In this document: one piece after another, positions 33,991-43,770 of the stretch | How positions within the stretch are numbered: position 1 is the stretch's first letter | Layout of the letters: each line of letters begins with the position of its first letter | Assembly: GCA_032251335.1 (NCBI GenBank) | Contig: JAVVDW010000012.1 | Span: 29,077 to 93,076 of the forward strand | Direction: 5' to 3' | Source: UM-FILTER-40-17 sp032251335 | GTDB lineage: Bacteria; Bacteroidota; Bacteroidia; Flavobacteriales; Flavobacteriaceae | Length of the DNA: 64,000 bases | Translations under genes and position numbers: made by a program | Notes under the pieces: generated by a model | Seen by the model: the letters and a program-made list of their open reading frames with translations, nothing else | Database searches by the model: none | What the model was told of the DNA's origin: nothing

Positions 33991-35460
33991 TTAGCCTTTC
34001 TCTTTGTAGGCAGCTAAAGTTTTGTATTTTTCTGTTTTGTACACTTTCTCAATGATGGCAAAAACCTTGTCACGAAAAGCCAAGCCTGATATACCGAACA
34101 AGATGACAAACAGGTAGCCCGCCATAGGGCTTATGGTATAATAACCGGCTGCAAAAATCACTAAGGGCAAGATTAATTTGGGGATGGAAAGCAACATGGT
34201 CTTGCTGTTGAAGGCCTGTTTGTTGCCAAAAGCTTGTTTGCCCGATGCCAAATCGATAGGTTGCTTGATATAGGCACCACCCCACAAAACCAAGTGTGCA
34301 TTAACGCCGATGTTGTACACCGCACCGGTGAGCACAGCCAAGTAGGCTTCCCATCCAAAATAGAGATAAAAAGTAGCCAACACGGTAGAGAAAATAGTAG
34401 CGATGACGACCAACCACCATTTTGAAGTAAGATACTCGCGGTACTTGATGTTTTGACTCATCATGAGCGGATAATAGGAGCTGTCCCAACTGGGCACAAA
34501 CTGCCCAAAGGTGAATAAAAAACCGCCGGAAACGAACATGCCGGCAAAGATTTTCCACATTGGGTTTTCATAAGCTTCTATCGAATTGGTGAAAAAGAGC
34601 AAGCCGTAAAACAAAAACATTACGCTGACCATGATGGTGGTTTTAGAGCGCTTGTTTCTCAGAATAAGGCGCAAATCATTTTTCAAAAAGGTGCCCAAGG
34701 TGCCAAATCGGTTTAAAAATGTGTATTCGCGTCCGTCTGCTTCCTGATGCTTTACGGAAAGCCCGGCATCTAAATACATATTTTTTCTGAAAAAAGTATA
34801 AGCAGCCGCATAGGCCAAGACAAGCAAGAGCACTGTCAACGGAAAAGCATAGACACCGTGAAACAGGTTTTCAAAATAGATTTTGGTGTATTGCGTGACA
34901 TCAAAAATTTGATAGTAGTGCAATGCGCCCAAACCCAGGGTTAGCGCGCCAAGCAATATGGTTAACCAAAGTTTACTGTTGGCCAACAGGTTGATGAAAT
35001 TGGAAGCAAAAATCAGCATAAGAATACCCAAATGCCATTGCAAAATGCCTATAAAATCATAGCCGTTGTACCACAAAACCACCGAGAAGGGAATAAAAAA
35101 GAAGGCGTGAATAAGGTTAAAGAAAGAAACGGCCGTTTTGCCCAACGAAAAATGGACTACTTGTGCTTTCTTCATCGGCAGGTAGAGCAACGGTCGGATG
35201 TTGGTCACCGGCATGTTTTGAAGCAAAAAGCGAAAAACCAAATCGGCTGCCCAATAGTAAAACAAAAAGGTGTTGACCATCAGTAGCGGTTCGTTGCCAG
35301 ATTTTTTGAGCCCGTAGAACAAGCCTATTCCGGCTGCAGAGAAAATAAAGGCGAAGTAGAGAAAACCTAATACGGCAATTATTTTGAAGGCGAGCTTAGA
35401 GGCAAAAGAGGCCGAACGAAAAAAGGCACGCCATTCCAAAAAGATGAATTGTCTGAGCAT
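33991..35460 (-). CDS. DUF5687-family ABC transporter membrane protein
   Basis: A 489-residue protein with about 11-12 hydrophobic segments and a central cytoplasmic region (about 240-275: EADGREYTFLNRFGTLGTFL, KNDLRLILRNKRSKTTIM). In Bacteroidota this family is regularly encoded beside an ABC ATPase, as here, and is taken as its permease. The gene is first of a two-gene unit and divergent from the TlpA-like gene. The transported compound is unknown. Confidence 0.88.
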   Translation of the reverse strand: MLRQFIFLEWRAFFRSASFASKLAFKIIAVLGFLYFAFIFSAAGIGLFYGLKKSGNEPLLMVNTFLFYYWAADLVFRFLLQNMPVTNIRPLLYLPMKKAQVVHFSLGKTAVSFFNLIHAFFFIPFSVVLWYNGYDFIGILQWHLGILMLIFASNFINLLANSKLWLTILLGALTLGLGALHYYQIFDVTQYTKIYFENLFHGVYAFPLTVLLLVLAYAAAYTFFRKNMYLDAGLSVKHQEADGREYTFLNRFGTLGTFLKNDLRLILRNKRSKTTIMVSVMFLFYGLLFFTNSIEAYENPMWKIFAGMFVSGGFLFTFGQFVPSWDSSYYPLMMSQNIKYREYLTSKWWLVVIATIFSTVLATFYLYFGWEAYLAVLTGAVYNIGVNAHLVLWGGAYIKQPIDLASGKQAFGNKQAFNSKTMLLSIPKLILPLVIFAAGYYTISPMAGYLFVILFGISGLAFRDKVFAIIEKVYKTEKYKTLAAYKEKG

Positions 35461-35588
35461 AAAACCATGTTAAGATTGCATAGATAAGTATTTAAAAGGA
35501 ATGAGTTGTTACAGTTGATTTAAAAAATTCTTAAATTTGAAAAGTATATTCCATTTATAGACAGTAAACAAAGTACATAAACCTGCCC

Positions 35589-36269
35589 ATGAAATCCGCG
35601 CTACACATATTGACCATCGCACTGATTTGTATTTCAACCATGAGTTACAGCCAGCAGAAACCACAAACTATTTATAAAGATGCATCCGGAAAAGTGCTTT
35701 CCGAACAAGAGGTTGCCCAGATTACCAAAGGCACTTACAGTATGTCTGAACAAACGCTTAAGAACGGCGACAAAATTATAGTGTTGGCTCCAATGACCCA
35801 AGCGGATATAGAAAGTATGCAAGCGGAAAAAACAGCCTATGCCAATTCACAGATTGGAAAACCGTTTCCATCGTTCAGCGCGGAAACACTTGATGGCAAT
35901 CTATTTAACACTGACACCCAAAAAGGTAAAATTCAGGTGTATAATTTTTGGTTTATAGCCTGCAAACCCTGTGTAGCTGAGATGCCTATTTTGAATAAAC
36001 TCGCAGCAAGTTTTGACAGCAATCAAGTCGTATTTATCGCACCGGCTTTTGACAAAAAAACAGCTATTTCCAAATTTTTAGAAAGTCAGGCTTTTGATTA
36101 CCAAATTGTTCCAGATGCTTTAAAATTTACACAAGCGCTGCATATCAACAGCTATCCGACCCATATAGTGGTCAATCAAAAAGGGGTAATTACGGCCGTT
36201 TTTGTAGGCAATAGTGACGACATAGGCACATTACTCGAAAAGGAAATTACCGCCTTGCTGAAATCGTGA
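35589..36269 (+). CDS. TlpA-like thioredoxin-fold protein, periplasmic
   Basis: A 226-residue protein. A signal peptide ends near SMSYSQ, and a short N-terminal region of unknown function (about 22-90) precedes the thioredoxin domain (about 90-220). The redox motif is C-K-P-C in FWFIACKPCVAEMP; the cis-Pro loop is in NSYPTHIVVNQKG. It should act as a thiol:disulfide reductase or chaperone in the periplasm. It is a single gene. Confidence 0.9.
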   Translation: MKSALHILTIALICISTMSYSQQKPQTIYKDASGKVLSEQEVAQITKGTYSMSEQTLKNGDKIIVLAPMTQADIESMQAEKTAYANSQIGKPFPSFSAETLDGNLFNTDTQKGKIQVYNFWFIACKPCVAEMPILNKLAASFDSNQVVFIAPAFDKKTAISKFLESQAFDYQIVPDALKFTQALHINSYPTHIVVNQKGVITAVFVGNSDDIGTLLEKEITALLKS

Positions 36270-36355
36270 AAAATAGAAATTAACGGTTTGCGTATTTTAA
36301 ATTTATCTTACATTCGTAGCGGTTTTAACAATCATCTAACGGACTCAATTATTTT

Positions 36356-36937
36356 ATGGATCAACTCATATTCTATTTCAAGCTAGGACTTTTCCACGTG
36401 TTGGACATCAATGCATACGACCACTTGCTATTTTTGGTTATACTCACAGTTCCTTATGTTTTTAAAGACTGGAAGCGGGTGTTGCTTTTGGTAACTATGT
36501 TTACCCTAGGCCATACTTTTTCTTTGGTCTTGTCTGTATATGGCGTGGTCAGCATCAACAAAAGTTTGGTCGAATTTCTGATACCGCTTACCATTCTCAT
36601 CAGCGCGTTGTACAACCTTTTTACTGCAGGAAAAGTTTCCAAAAATGAACGCGTGGGACTGTTGTTCTTTGCGGCTTTGTTTTTTGGGTTGATACACGGC
36701 TTGGGTTTTTCGACTTATTTTAAAACCGTTGTAGGATCCGGAGACAAATTGTTGCCCTTGCTCGAGTTTGCATTGGGCATCGAAGCGGCGCAATTGCTCA
36801 TTGTCATCATCGTGTTGTTTTTGAGTTTTTTATTCCAAACGATTTTCCGCTTTTCCAAACGAGATTGGGTGCTGGTCACATCTTCCATGGTCATCGGAAT
36901 TGCATTGTTGCTGCTGATAGACACAAAGTTTTGGTAA
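36356..36937 (+). CDS. HupE/UreJ-family membrane protein
   Basis: A 193-residue protein with six hydrophobic segments and the HupE/UreJ_2 pattern: LGLFHVLDINAYDHLLFLV (about 11-29), TLGHTFSLVLS and FFGLIHGLGFS with conserved histidines that suggest metal (nickel or other) handling. No hydrogenase or urease genes are nearby, so nickel transport is only a family-based idea. In other Bacteroidota such genes also occur without these enzymes. Confidence 0.82.
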   Translation: MDQLIFYFKLGLFHVLDINAYDHLLFLVILTVPYVFKDWKRVLLLVTMFTLGHTFSLVLSVYGVVSINKSLVEFLIPLTILISALYNLFTAGKVSKNERVGLLFFAALFFGLIHGLGFSTYFKTVVGSGDKLLPLLEFALGIEAAQLLIVIIVLFLSFLFQTIFRFSKRDWVLVTSSMVIGIALLLLIDTKFW

Positions 36938-36959
36938 ATAATTAACTTGCATACCTTTG
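36930..36959 (+). promoter_or_regulatory. Promoter of the dCMP deaminase-ctp unit
   Basis: TTTG (36930-36933) and TACCTTTG (36952-36959) are separated by 18 bp, within the 17-23 bp range reported for Flavobacterium promoters. The -33 element overlaps the end of the HupE-like gene. Confidence 0.55.
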
Positions 36960-37011
36960 TGCAACCCAAACTAAGCGATTATTTTAGCAAATCAACGGTC
37001 TATGTAACTCG

Positions 37012-37455
37012 ATGTTTATGCAAGAGGAGAAACAATTAAAATACGACAGGGCTTATTTGCGCATGGCTTATGAATGGGGCAAACTCTCCTATTGTGAACG
37101 CCGCCAAGTAGGTGCCATTATTGTCAAAGATCGAATGATTATTTCGGATGGCTACAATGGAACGCCTTCAGGTTTTGAAAATTTCTGTGAAGACGAAGAC
37201 GGCTACACCAAATGGTATGTTTTGCACGCCGAGGCCAATGCCATTTTAAAAGTTGCCGCTTCTACGCAGTCTTGTCGTGGTGCCACCTTGTATATCACAA
37301 TGTCGCCCTGCAAAGAATGCAGCAAACTGATTCACCAGGCCGGTATCGTCCGGTTGGTGTATGCGGATGCATACAAGGACACTTCCGGTATTGAATTTCT
37401 CAAAAAAGCCGGTGTAGATTTACAACACCTGCCTTTAGACATTTCTGTCTCTTAA
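37012..37455 (+). CDS. dCMP deaminase (ComEB-like)
   Basis: A 147-residue zinc deaminase that converts dCMP to dUMP for thymidylate synthesis. Zinc ligands and the catalytic Glu are in VLHAEANAI (about 70-78) and SPCKECSKLI (about 98-107); GYNGTPSGFEN is the substrate loop of the family. An alternative ATG lies two codons downstream. The gene is followed at 11 bp by the processing protease gene, so they share a transcript. The dUTPase gene elsewhere in the window feeds the same dUMP pool. Confidence 0.93.
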   Translation: MFMQEEKQLKYDRAYLRMAYEWGKLSYCERRQVGAIIVKDRMIISDGYNGTPSGFENFCEDEDGYTKWYVLHAEANAILKVAASTQSCRGATLYITMSPCKECSKLIHQAGIVRLVYADAYKDTSGIEFLKKAGVDLQHLPLDISVS

Positions 37456-37466
37456 AAGTATAAAAA

Positions 37467-39041
37467 ATGAAAGATTACTTAAAACCCTTTATGTATGCCT
37501 TGCTCATTGCCTTTGGTATTGTATTGGGAAGTTTGTTGAGCTTTAATGCCAAACCCGCGTTTTTGTCTAAAAATTCAGGGAAGGAAAAACTTTCCAGACT
37601 CATAGATTATATAGATAAAGAATATGTGGATAATGTAAACACAGACAGCATCGTCGATCTCACGGTCAACTCAATTTTAGCCAAACTCGATCCGCATTCT
37701 GTCTATATTCCCAAAAGCGAAATGGCCGCTACTGCCGAAAACATGAAAGGCGATTTTGTAGGCATTGGAGTCAATTTTTATTTTTATAAAGACAGCCTCG
37801 CCGTCATCAACCCAGTTCCCGGAAGCCCCTCACAAAAAGTAGGTATCAAAGCCGGCGATAGAATTTTGTTTGCTGGCAATCGCAAACTCTTTGGCGCAGA
37901 TGTCACTACTGACACTTTGGTCAACTTACTCAAAGGTGAAGTAAACTCAGAAGTTGATTTGGAAGTGTACAGACGCGGTGAAAAAGAACTTCTCAAATTC
38001 AAGATTTCCCGAGACCATATTCCCATCAAAAGTGTTGACGCCTCTTATATGTTGACACCCGAATTGGGATACATCAAAATCAACCGCTTTGCAGAAAGTA
38101 CTTATCAGGAATTTACAACAGCACTCGATTCGCTCATCGCACTCAACGCCAAAGAATTGGTACTCGATCTTCGCGGAAATCCCGGCGGCTATGTGGGTAT
38201 AGCCGAAAAAATTCTCGACGAATTTCTTCCAAAAGACACGCCTATGCTGACTACCAAAAACAAAAGCGGAAAAGAAACCAAAGGCATCGCTACTGCCAAA
38301 GGTAGGTTTGAAAACAAACCGCTTTACGTGCTTATCGATGAAAATTCGGCTTCGGCCAGCGAGATTGTGGCAGGTGCTTTGCAAGACAACGATATTGGCA
38401 CCATCGTAGGCAGGCGTTCGTTCGGCAAAGGATTGGTGCAGCGTGAAATGGCACTGGGTGACGGAAGCGCCGTTCGCCTTACCATTGCGCGCTACTACAC
38501 ACCCACCGGTCGATCTATACAACGTCCCTATGAAAATGGTGTCAACGCCTACTATGACGATTTTTACAACCGTTACGAAAACGGGGAATTTATTGACAAA
38601 GACAGCATCAAAGTAGATGATTCTCTCAAATTCAAAACCCCAAAAGGTAAAATAGTTTATGGCGGCGGCGGCATTATTCCCGATGTGTTTGTTCCCACAG
38701 ATACCATTCAGGGCAGTGAAGCGCTTCGTTATTTGGAACTGAACGGCAATTTCAATTTCTTTATTTTTGAGTCTATCGATGAAAACCGAGAAACTTTTTC
38801 TGCGCTCACTTTTAAAGATTTTGACAGAGAAAACGTTTTTCCGGACAGTTTGGTAAATAAGTTTATCAACAGCTATACCGAACGAGGCTTGCGTTTGCAA
38901 TACCAATCCTTTAAAGACAAATTAAAAGTCTATTTGACCGCCAACCTGGCCGGTCAACTCTTTGGAAATGAATATAAAGCCATCTTGCTCAACAAGGAAG
39001 ACCCGGTGATACGACGGGTGTTGGAGCTCGACAAAAAATAG
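37467..39041 (+). CDS. S41-family C-terminal processing peptidase
   Basis: A 524-residue periplasmic protease. One N-terminal membrane helix (about 9-27), a PDZ domain (about 95-175: GIGVNFYFYKD, GSPSQKVGIKAGDRILFAG) and the S41 core follow. The serine-lysine dyad lies in DENSASASE (about 291-299) and GRRSFGKG (Lys321). It degrades or trims proteins at the C-terminus in the periplasm. It is cotranscribed with dCMP deaminase and converges on the CYTH gene with a 5-bp gap. Confidence 0.93.
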   Translation: MKDYLKPFMYALLIAFGIVLGSLLSFNAKPAFLSKNSGKEKLSRLIDYIDKEYVDNVNTDSIVDLTVNSILAKLDPHSVYIPKSEMAATAENMKGDFVGIGVNFYFYKDSLAVINPVPGSPSQKVGIKAGDRILFAGNRKLFGADVTTDTLVNLLKGEVNSEVDLEVYRRGEKELLKFKISRDHIPIKSVDASYMLTPELGYIKINRFAESTYQEFTTALDSLIALNAKELVLDLRGNPGGYVGIAEKILDEFLPKDTPMLTTKNKSGKETKGIATAKGRFENKPLYVLIDENSASASEIVAGALQDNDIGTIVGRRSFGKGLVQREMALGDGSAVRLTIARYYTPTGRSIQRPYENGVNAYYDDFYNRYENGEFIDKDSIKVDDSLKFKTPKGKIVYGGGGIIPDVFVPTDTIQGSEALRYLELNGNFNFFIFESIDENRETFSALTFKDFDRENVFPDSLVNKFINSYTERGLRLQYQSFKDKLKVYLTANLAGQLFGNEYKAILLNKEDPVIRRVLELDKK

Positions 39042-39046
39042 TTTGT

Positions 39047-39514
39047 TTACCAGTCCTGAAAAGGTTTCTTAGCAAGTTGTGCGTTGTAATACCTGATATC
39101 TCCGGTGACTTCTTCGCCTAACCAATCCGGCTTTTCAAACACTTCATCCGCGTCGGCGAGTTCAATTTCGGCAACCACCAAGCCTTGGTTGCTACCAAAA
39201 AATTCATCCACTTCATAGATATGTCTCCCCACAGCCACTTCGTACCTGCGTTTTTCTACCTTTCCGGGTTCACACAATGCTAAAAGTGCCATCGCTTCTT
39301 CACGGTCGATTTCTTTTTCCCATTCGAACCGCTTGAGTCCGGAGTCGTCCGTCAATCCTTTTACAGTCAAAATACCTTTGCTATCAGCCAAGCGAATGCG
39401 CACCGTTCGCTCGGGGTCTGTGTTCAAAAAACCTTGTTGAATGTCGTAAGACCGAGATGCTTCCTTTTTATAAGCATCTGAACGGACCAAAAATTTTCTT
39501 TCAATTTCAATCAT
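39047..39514 (-). CDS. CYTH-domain protein (inorganic triphosphatase-like)
   Basis: About 155 residues from the ATG giving MIEIERKFLV, which places the diagnostic ExExK motif at residues 3-7. The CYTH beta-tunnel residues follow (VRIRLADSKGILTVKG, RFEWEKEIDREEA, KRRYEV, YEVDEFFGSNQGLVVAEIEL). Bacterial homologues hydrolyse triphosphate or bind other phosphorylated compounds with a divalent metal. The frame could start 16 codons earlier, but those residues are not family-like. Confidence 0.92.
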   Translation of the reverse strand: MIEIERKFLVRSDAYKKEASRSYDIQQGFLNTDPERTVRIRLADSKGILTVKGLTDDSGLKRFEWEKEIDREEAMALLALCEPGKVEKRRYEVAVGRHIYEVDEFFGSNQGLVVAEIELADADEVFEKPDWLGEEVTGDIRYYNAQLAKKPFQDW

Positions 39515-39667
39515 AAATTCATTTAAGTTGGTTTTGCTAAGATAAAAATATAAAAGTCGCAAAAATGAATAGGCAACATTTTGATGTGTAGGTTGTCTAA
39601 AAATTTGTTTTGAACTCTCGTGTTACGACCACAAATTAATATTGGTTCAGAAATTTACCCCAAACAC

Positions 39668-39699
39668 TTTGATAACTATAACTTCTTGATGTATTTTTG
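39668..39699 (+). promoter_or_regulatory. Promoter of the glutaryl-CoA dehydrogenase gene
   Basis: TTTG (39668-39671), 20-bp spacer, TATTTTTG (39692-39699): a full match to the Bacteroidota consensus. The expected start is about 10 bases before the ATG. Confidence 0.7.
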
Positions 39700-39715
39700 T
39701 TAGAAATTATTCACC

Positions 39716-40906
39716 ATGAAGCCCGATCTTTTTCAATCGCCCGATTATTATCAAATTGATGAACTCCTATCCGAAGAACATTTGCTGGTACGGCAAGCCA
39801 CGCGCGACTGGGTAAAACGCGAGGTATCACCCATTATTGAAGACTATGCCCAGCGGGCGGCTTTTCCGCAACAATTGGTCAAAGGTTTGGCAGAAATCGG
39901 CGGTTTTGGTCCGTATATTCCGCAAGAATACGGTGGTGCCGGCCTAGATCAAATTTCATACGGCTTGATGATGCAGGAAATAGAACGTGGTGATTCGGGC
40001 ATCCGCTCAACCGCTTCGGTGCAGTCTTCCTTGGTGATGTATCCCATTTGGAAATTTGGATCAGAAGCACAGCGACAAAAATATTTACCCAAACTGGCAT
40101 CCGGTGACATGTTGGGTTGTTTCGGACTTACCGAACCCGACCACGGCTCCAATCCGGGCGGCATGACCACGAATTTTAAAGACAAAGGCGATCATTTTCT
40201 GCTAAACGGAGCCAAAATGTGGATCTCCAATGCGCCATTTGCAGATGTAGCGGTGGTGTGGGCCAAAGATGAAAAGGGACGCATTCACGGACTTATCGTT
40301 GAGCGCGGCATGGAAGGATTTTCCACACCTGAAACGCACAACAAGTGGTCGTTGCGCGCTTCCGCCACCGGCGAATTGATTTTTGACAACGTCAAAATAC
40401 CCAAAGAAAATATTTTACCGGGCAAAAGCGGTCTTGGTGCACCGCTCAATTGTCTGGACTCTGCACGATATGGCATTGCCTGGGGTGCCATTGGTGCCGC
40501 GATGGATTGCTATGACACCGCATTGCGCTATGCTAAAGAACGTGTGCAATTTGGAAAACCCATAGCCGCCACCCAACTGCAACAAAAAAAATTGGCCGAA
40601 ATGATTACAGAAATCACCAAGGCACAACTGCTGGCATGGCGACTCGGCGTGCTTAGAAACGAAGGTAAAGCCACTACGGCTCAAATATCAATGGCCAAGC
40701 GAAACAATGTCAATATGGCGATAGAGATTGCCCGCGAAGCCCGACAAATATTAGGTGGCATGGGCATCACCGGCGAGTATTCCATCATGCGCCACATGAT
40801 GAATTTGGAATCTGTCATCACCTACGAAGGCACACACGACATCCATTTGCTCATTACAGGCCACGACGTGACAGGTCTTCAGGCGTTTAAAGACGAAAGT
40901 GTTTAA
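39716..40906 (+). CDS. Acyl-CoA dehydrogenase, glutaryl-CoA dehydrogenase type
   Basis: A 396-residue flavoprotein. FAD and substrate motifs are CFGLTEPDHGSNPGGM (about 135-150), NGAKMWISNAP, and RYAKERVQFGKPIA. The catalytic base is Glu371 in TYEGTHDIHLL, the position used by glutaryl-CoA dehydrogenases. The enzyme would oxidise and decarboxylate glutaryl-CoA to crotonyl-CoA in lysine/tryptophan breakdown. TEPDHGSNP with MKTNF-like MTTNFK supports the glutaryl type over short-chain dehydrogenases, but substrate assignment is by similarity only. It is a single gene with a consensus promoter. Confidence 0.9.
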   Translation: MKPDLFQSPDYYQIDELLSEEHLLVRQATRDWVKREVSPIIEDYAQRAAFPQQLVKGLAEIGGFGPYIPQEYGGAGLDQISYGLMMQEIERGDSGIRSTASVQSSLVMYPIWKFGSEAQRQKYLPKLASGDMLGCFGLTEPDHGSNPGGMTTNFKDKGDHFLLNGAKMWISNAPFADVAVVWAKDEKGRIHGLIVERGMEGFSTPETHNKWSLRASATGELIFDNVKIPKENILPGKSGLGAPLNCLDSARYGIAWGAIGAAMDCYDTALRYAKERVQFGKPIAATQLQQKKLAEMITEITKAQLLAWRLGVLRNEGKATTAQISMAKRNNVNMAIEIAREARQILGGMGITGEYSIMRHMMNLESVITYEGTHDIHLLITGHDVTGLQAFKDESV

Positions 40907-41125
40907 GAAGTTTGGTTTGGAATTTTGTCTGCTATTTATCAGCGTAAGTTTTTATTCAATATTCAGGGCAATCGGCTTTACTAAATTTGAATCTGTTGTC
41001 CTATACTGCGAATTTGTTTTAACGCGACAAATGGCCATATTTTCAGGAATTCCGCTATTTTTACAACCGATTAAAATATTTTCGCGCAATTTCAGTTAGT
41101 TTCTAATCACCCAACACGCTGTAGT

Positions 41126-43687
41126 TTGAAATTTCTTTATTCCTATATCTTACTTGCTTTGCTGCTTGTCGTGGGGGCTTGTTCCACCAAAAAAGACAAG
41201 TTTATCAACCGAAATTTTCACGCGCTCACCACAAAATACAACGTGCTCTACAACGGCAACTTGGCCTTTGAGGAAGGTAGAGATGCGCTGATAAACAGTT
41301 ACGAAGACAATTTTTGGGAAATTTTACCCGTAGAACGGCTCGCTGTGGAAGAAGAACAGATTGTCTTTCCCGGACGTCGTGCCAAGGATAAAAATTTTGA
41401 AATTGCAGAGGAAAAAGCTACGAAGGCGATTCAAAAACACTCGATGAACATCTCCGGCTTGGAGCGCAATCCGCAGATGGACGAGGCTTTTTTGCTACTC
41501 GGCAAGGCGCGATATTTTGACCAACGATTTATTCCGGCACTCGAAGCCTTCAACTATGTATTGTACAAATATCCCAATAGCGATAAAATCAACACGGCAA
41601 AAATTTGGCGCGAAAAAGTGAACATTCGCCTCGAAAACGAGCAAATCGCTATCAAAAACCTCGATCGTTTGCTCAAGACCGAGCCGCTGGAAAGAGAAGA
41701 ATATGCAGATCTTCATGCATTTATGGCACAAGCCTACATAAACGAAAAGAAAAATGATACCGCTATTGCGTATTTGAAAGAAGCTGCCTTTACCACCAAA
41801 AATCAAACAAACAAAGCGCGCTATTTATTCATCTTAGGACAGCTGTACGAAAGTCTCAACACCATCGACAGTTCGGATATGGCATTTCGCGAAATCTTGC
41901 GGATGAAACGAAAAGCACCTCGAATGTATTGGGCTCATGCGCAAATCAAAATGGCCGAACACTTTGCCTATACAGACGGCAACGACCAAGAAGAATTGGA
42001 AGCTTTGATGGAACTGGCCGAAAACAGAGAGAGCCGTCCGTATTTAGACAAGATTTATTATCAAATTGGGCAGTTTCACAACCGACGCAACGACATAGCA
42101 CTGGCAGAAACCTTCTACAACAAAGCTTTACGTGAACAAACGCCCGACAAGGAACTCAAAGCACGGACTTATCAAACCTTAGGCGACATCTATTTCGACA
42201 AAACGGAATACTATGCAGCCGGGCAATATTACGACAGTACCCTGGTCAATATGAACAAGACCTCGTTGGCACATTTTCGCCTCAAAAGAAAGCGCGACAA
42301 CCTACAAGATGTCATCGCCTATGAGAACACCGCTGCTAAAAACGACAGTATTCTCAATTTGGTTGGCTTGAGTGTTGCCGATCGGGAAAGCATTTTTCAA
42401 ACCGTGATAGACACCCTCAAAGCACGTGTGTTGGCTGCCCAAAAAGAAGCTGCCGAGCAAGAAGCCCTTGCCTTGGATCGGGAAAGTTTTTTGGGCTTGG
42501 AGAATCAAAATCAGAAACCGAGCCTCGGGGCATTTCAGTTTTATGATCCTTCCGTGATGGGTGCACAGCGCATGGAATTTAGAAGAAAATGGGGCAACAG
42601 AAACCTTTCGGACAATTGGCGCTGGCAAGATCGCAGTTCGGCCTTGCCGCAAACGAGCAGTGCTGTGGTCGCCGAAAATCCTGACGAACAATTTAAAGAT
42701 TCCATTTATCAGTTGGCCTATTACCTAAACCGCATTCCCAGAGATCCCGCGGTGATAGACAGCCTTTCGCGTCAGCGAAACGATGCCTATTATCAGTTGG
42801 GATTGATATACAAAGAACGTTTCAAGGCCTATGCTGTGGCCATCGAAAAACTCGAGATTTTATTGACAAACCAACCCGAAGAAAAATTGATTTTGCCTGC
42901 CAAATACAATTTATACCAATTATATGAACTGACAGATTCTCCAAAATCCATAGCCGTTAAAACAGATATTTTGACCAATCATGCAAATTCCAGGTTTGCA
43001 CAATTGTTGCAAAATCCGGAAGCAGCTTTGGCGGAAGACGCCGAAAGTCCCGAAGCTGTGTACAATCGAATTTATGAATTGTATCGCAACCAACAATTTG
43101 CCGACGCAGAAAAACTTTTGGATGAAGCGGTGCTGACTTTTAACGGAGATGAAATTGTGCCCAAATTGGCCTTGCTCAAAGCGAGAGGCTTGGCGCGACT
43201 CGACGGCTTTGAAGCCTACAGAAAAAGCATGGAAGAGTTGTCTGTGGACTACGCCAACAGTGCTGAGGGAAAATTGGCTGCCGAACTGCTTAACTCAGAC
43301 TTAAAAGATCTTGAAGCCGCTTCTTTTGACTTGGAAAGCACTTCGTTGTATTGGAAAGTGTTGGTGCCATACACTTTTGTCGATTCTTTGAAGATGCAGC
43401 GCGAAAGGGAAATTGTAGAAAAAGCCATTGATACTTTGCAATACGATTATTTGTTTCTATCGGAAGACCTTTACAGCCGCGACAAAATATTTTTGGTCAT
43501 TCACGGATTTCCGGATGCATCGCGGGCAGAAGGATTCTTAGAATTGTTGCGGGTAAACAAAGATTTTAAATTGCGTTTAGACGGGATTGTGGTCAATTCT
43601 GAAAACTACCGAATCATACAAATTCACAAAAATCTTGACGACTATCTGTTAAAAACAGAAGAGATGAAGGCGTCTATCAAAAATTAG
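41126..43687 (+). CDS. sprE: SprE-like TPR lipoprotein of the type IX secretion/gliding machinery
   Basis: An 853-residue lipoprotein. The signal peptide ends in LLVVGAC (Cys19). The start is TTG; no ATG or GTG gives a signal sequence. NRNFHALTTKYNVLYNGNLAFEEG right after the lipobox (about 28-50) is the conserved N-terminus of SprE/PorW. TPR-like helix pairs follow (about 115-400 and 530-720: AFLLLGKARYFDQRFIPALEAF, YYQIGQFHNRRNDIALAETFY). SprE is needed for T9SS secretion and gliding in Flavobacterium johnsoniae. The gene lies immediately upstream of the bactofilin-ATP synthase block, an order common in this group. Confidence 0.9.
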   Translation: MKFLYSYILLALLLVVGACSTKKDKFINRNFHALTTKYNVLYNGNLAFEEGRDALINSYEDNFWEILPVERLAVEEEQIVFPGRRAKDKNFEIAEEKATKAIQKHSMNISGLERNPQMDEAFLLLGKARYFDQRFIPALEAFNYVLYKYPNSDKINTAKIWREKVNIRLENEQIAIKNLDRLLKTEPLEREEYADLHAFMAQAYINEKKNDTAIAYLKEAAFTTKNQTNKARYLFILGQLYESLNTIDSSDMAFREILRMKRKAPRMYWAHAQIKMAEHFAYTDGNDQEELEALMELAENRESRPYLDKIYYQIGQFHNRRNDIALAETFYNKALREQTPDKELKARTYQTLGDIYFDKTEYYAAGQYYDSTLVNMNKTSLAHFRLKRKRDNLQDVIAYENTAAKNDSILNLVGLSVADRESIFQTVIDTLKARVLAAQKEAAEQEALALDRESFLGLENQNQKPSLGAFQFYDPSVMGAQRMEFRRKWGNRNLSDNWRWQDRSSALPQTSSAVVAENPDEQFKDSIYQLAYYLNRIPRDPAVIDSLSRQRNDAYYQLGLIYKERFKAYAVAIEKLEILLTNQPEEKLILPAKYNLYQLYELTDSPKSIAVKTDILTNHANSRFAQLLQNPEAALAEDAESPEAVYNRIYELYRNQQFADAEKLLDEAVLTFNGDEIVPKLALLKARGLARLDGFEAYRKSMEELSVDYANSAEGKLAAELLNSDLKDLEAASFDLESTSLYWKVLVPYTFVDSLKMQREREIVEKAIDTLQYDYLFLSEDLYSRDKIFLVIHGFPDASRAEGFLELLRVNKDFKLRLDGIVVNSENYRIIQIHKNLDDYLLKTEEMKASIKN

Positions 43688-43697
43688 CCATGTCAAA

Positions 43698-43730
43698 TTT
43701 GTTGATTTTTAGATGAATATACTATATTTG
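43698..43730 (+). promoter_or_regulatory. Promoter of the bactofilin-ATP synthase operon
   Basis: TTTG (43698-43701), 21-bp spacer, TATATTTG (43723-43730), a full consensus match. The transcript should start about 35 bases before the bactofilin ATG and could run through atpG. Confidence 0.75.
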
Positions 43731-43770
43731 CTTTCCTGATTATCAATTGAACCCCAAATAAAACCAACAT

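Noticed and set aside
37947..38906. 319-codon minus-strand frame opposite the processing protease
   Set aside because: The plus-strand S41 protease is unmistakable; the minus frame has biased composition and no domain.
40899..41099. 66-codon plus-strand frame after the glutaryl-CoA dehydrogenase gene
   Set aside because: It starts inside the dehydrogenase gene with GTG, shows no known domain and has no ribosome-binding or promoter signal; more likely non-coding.
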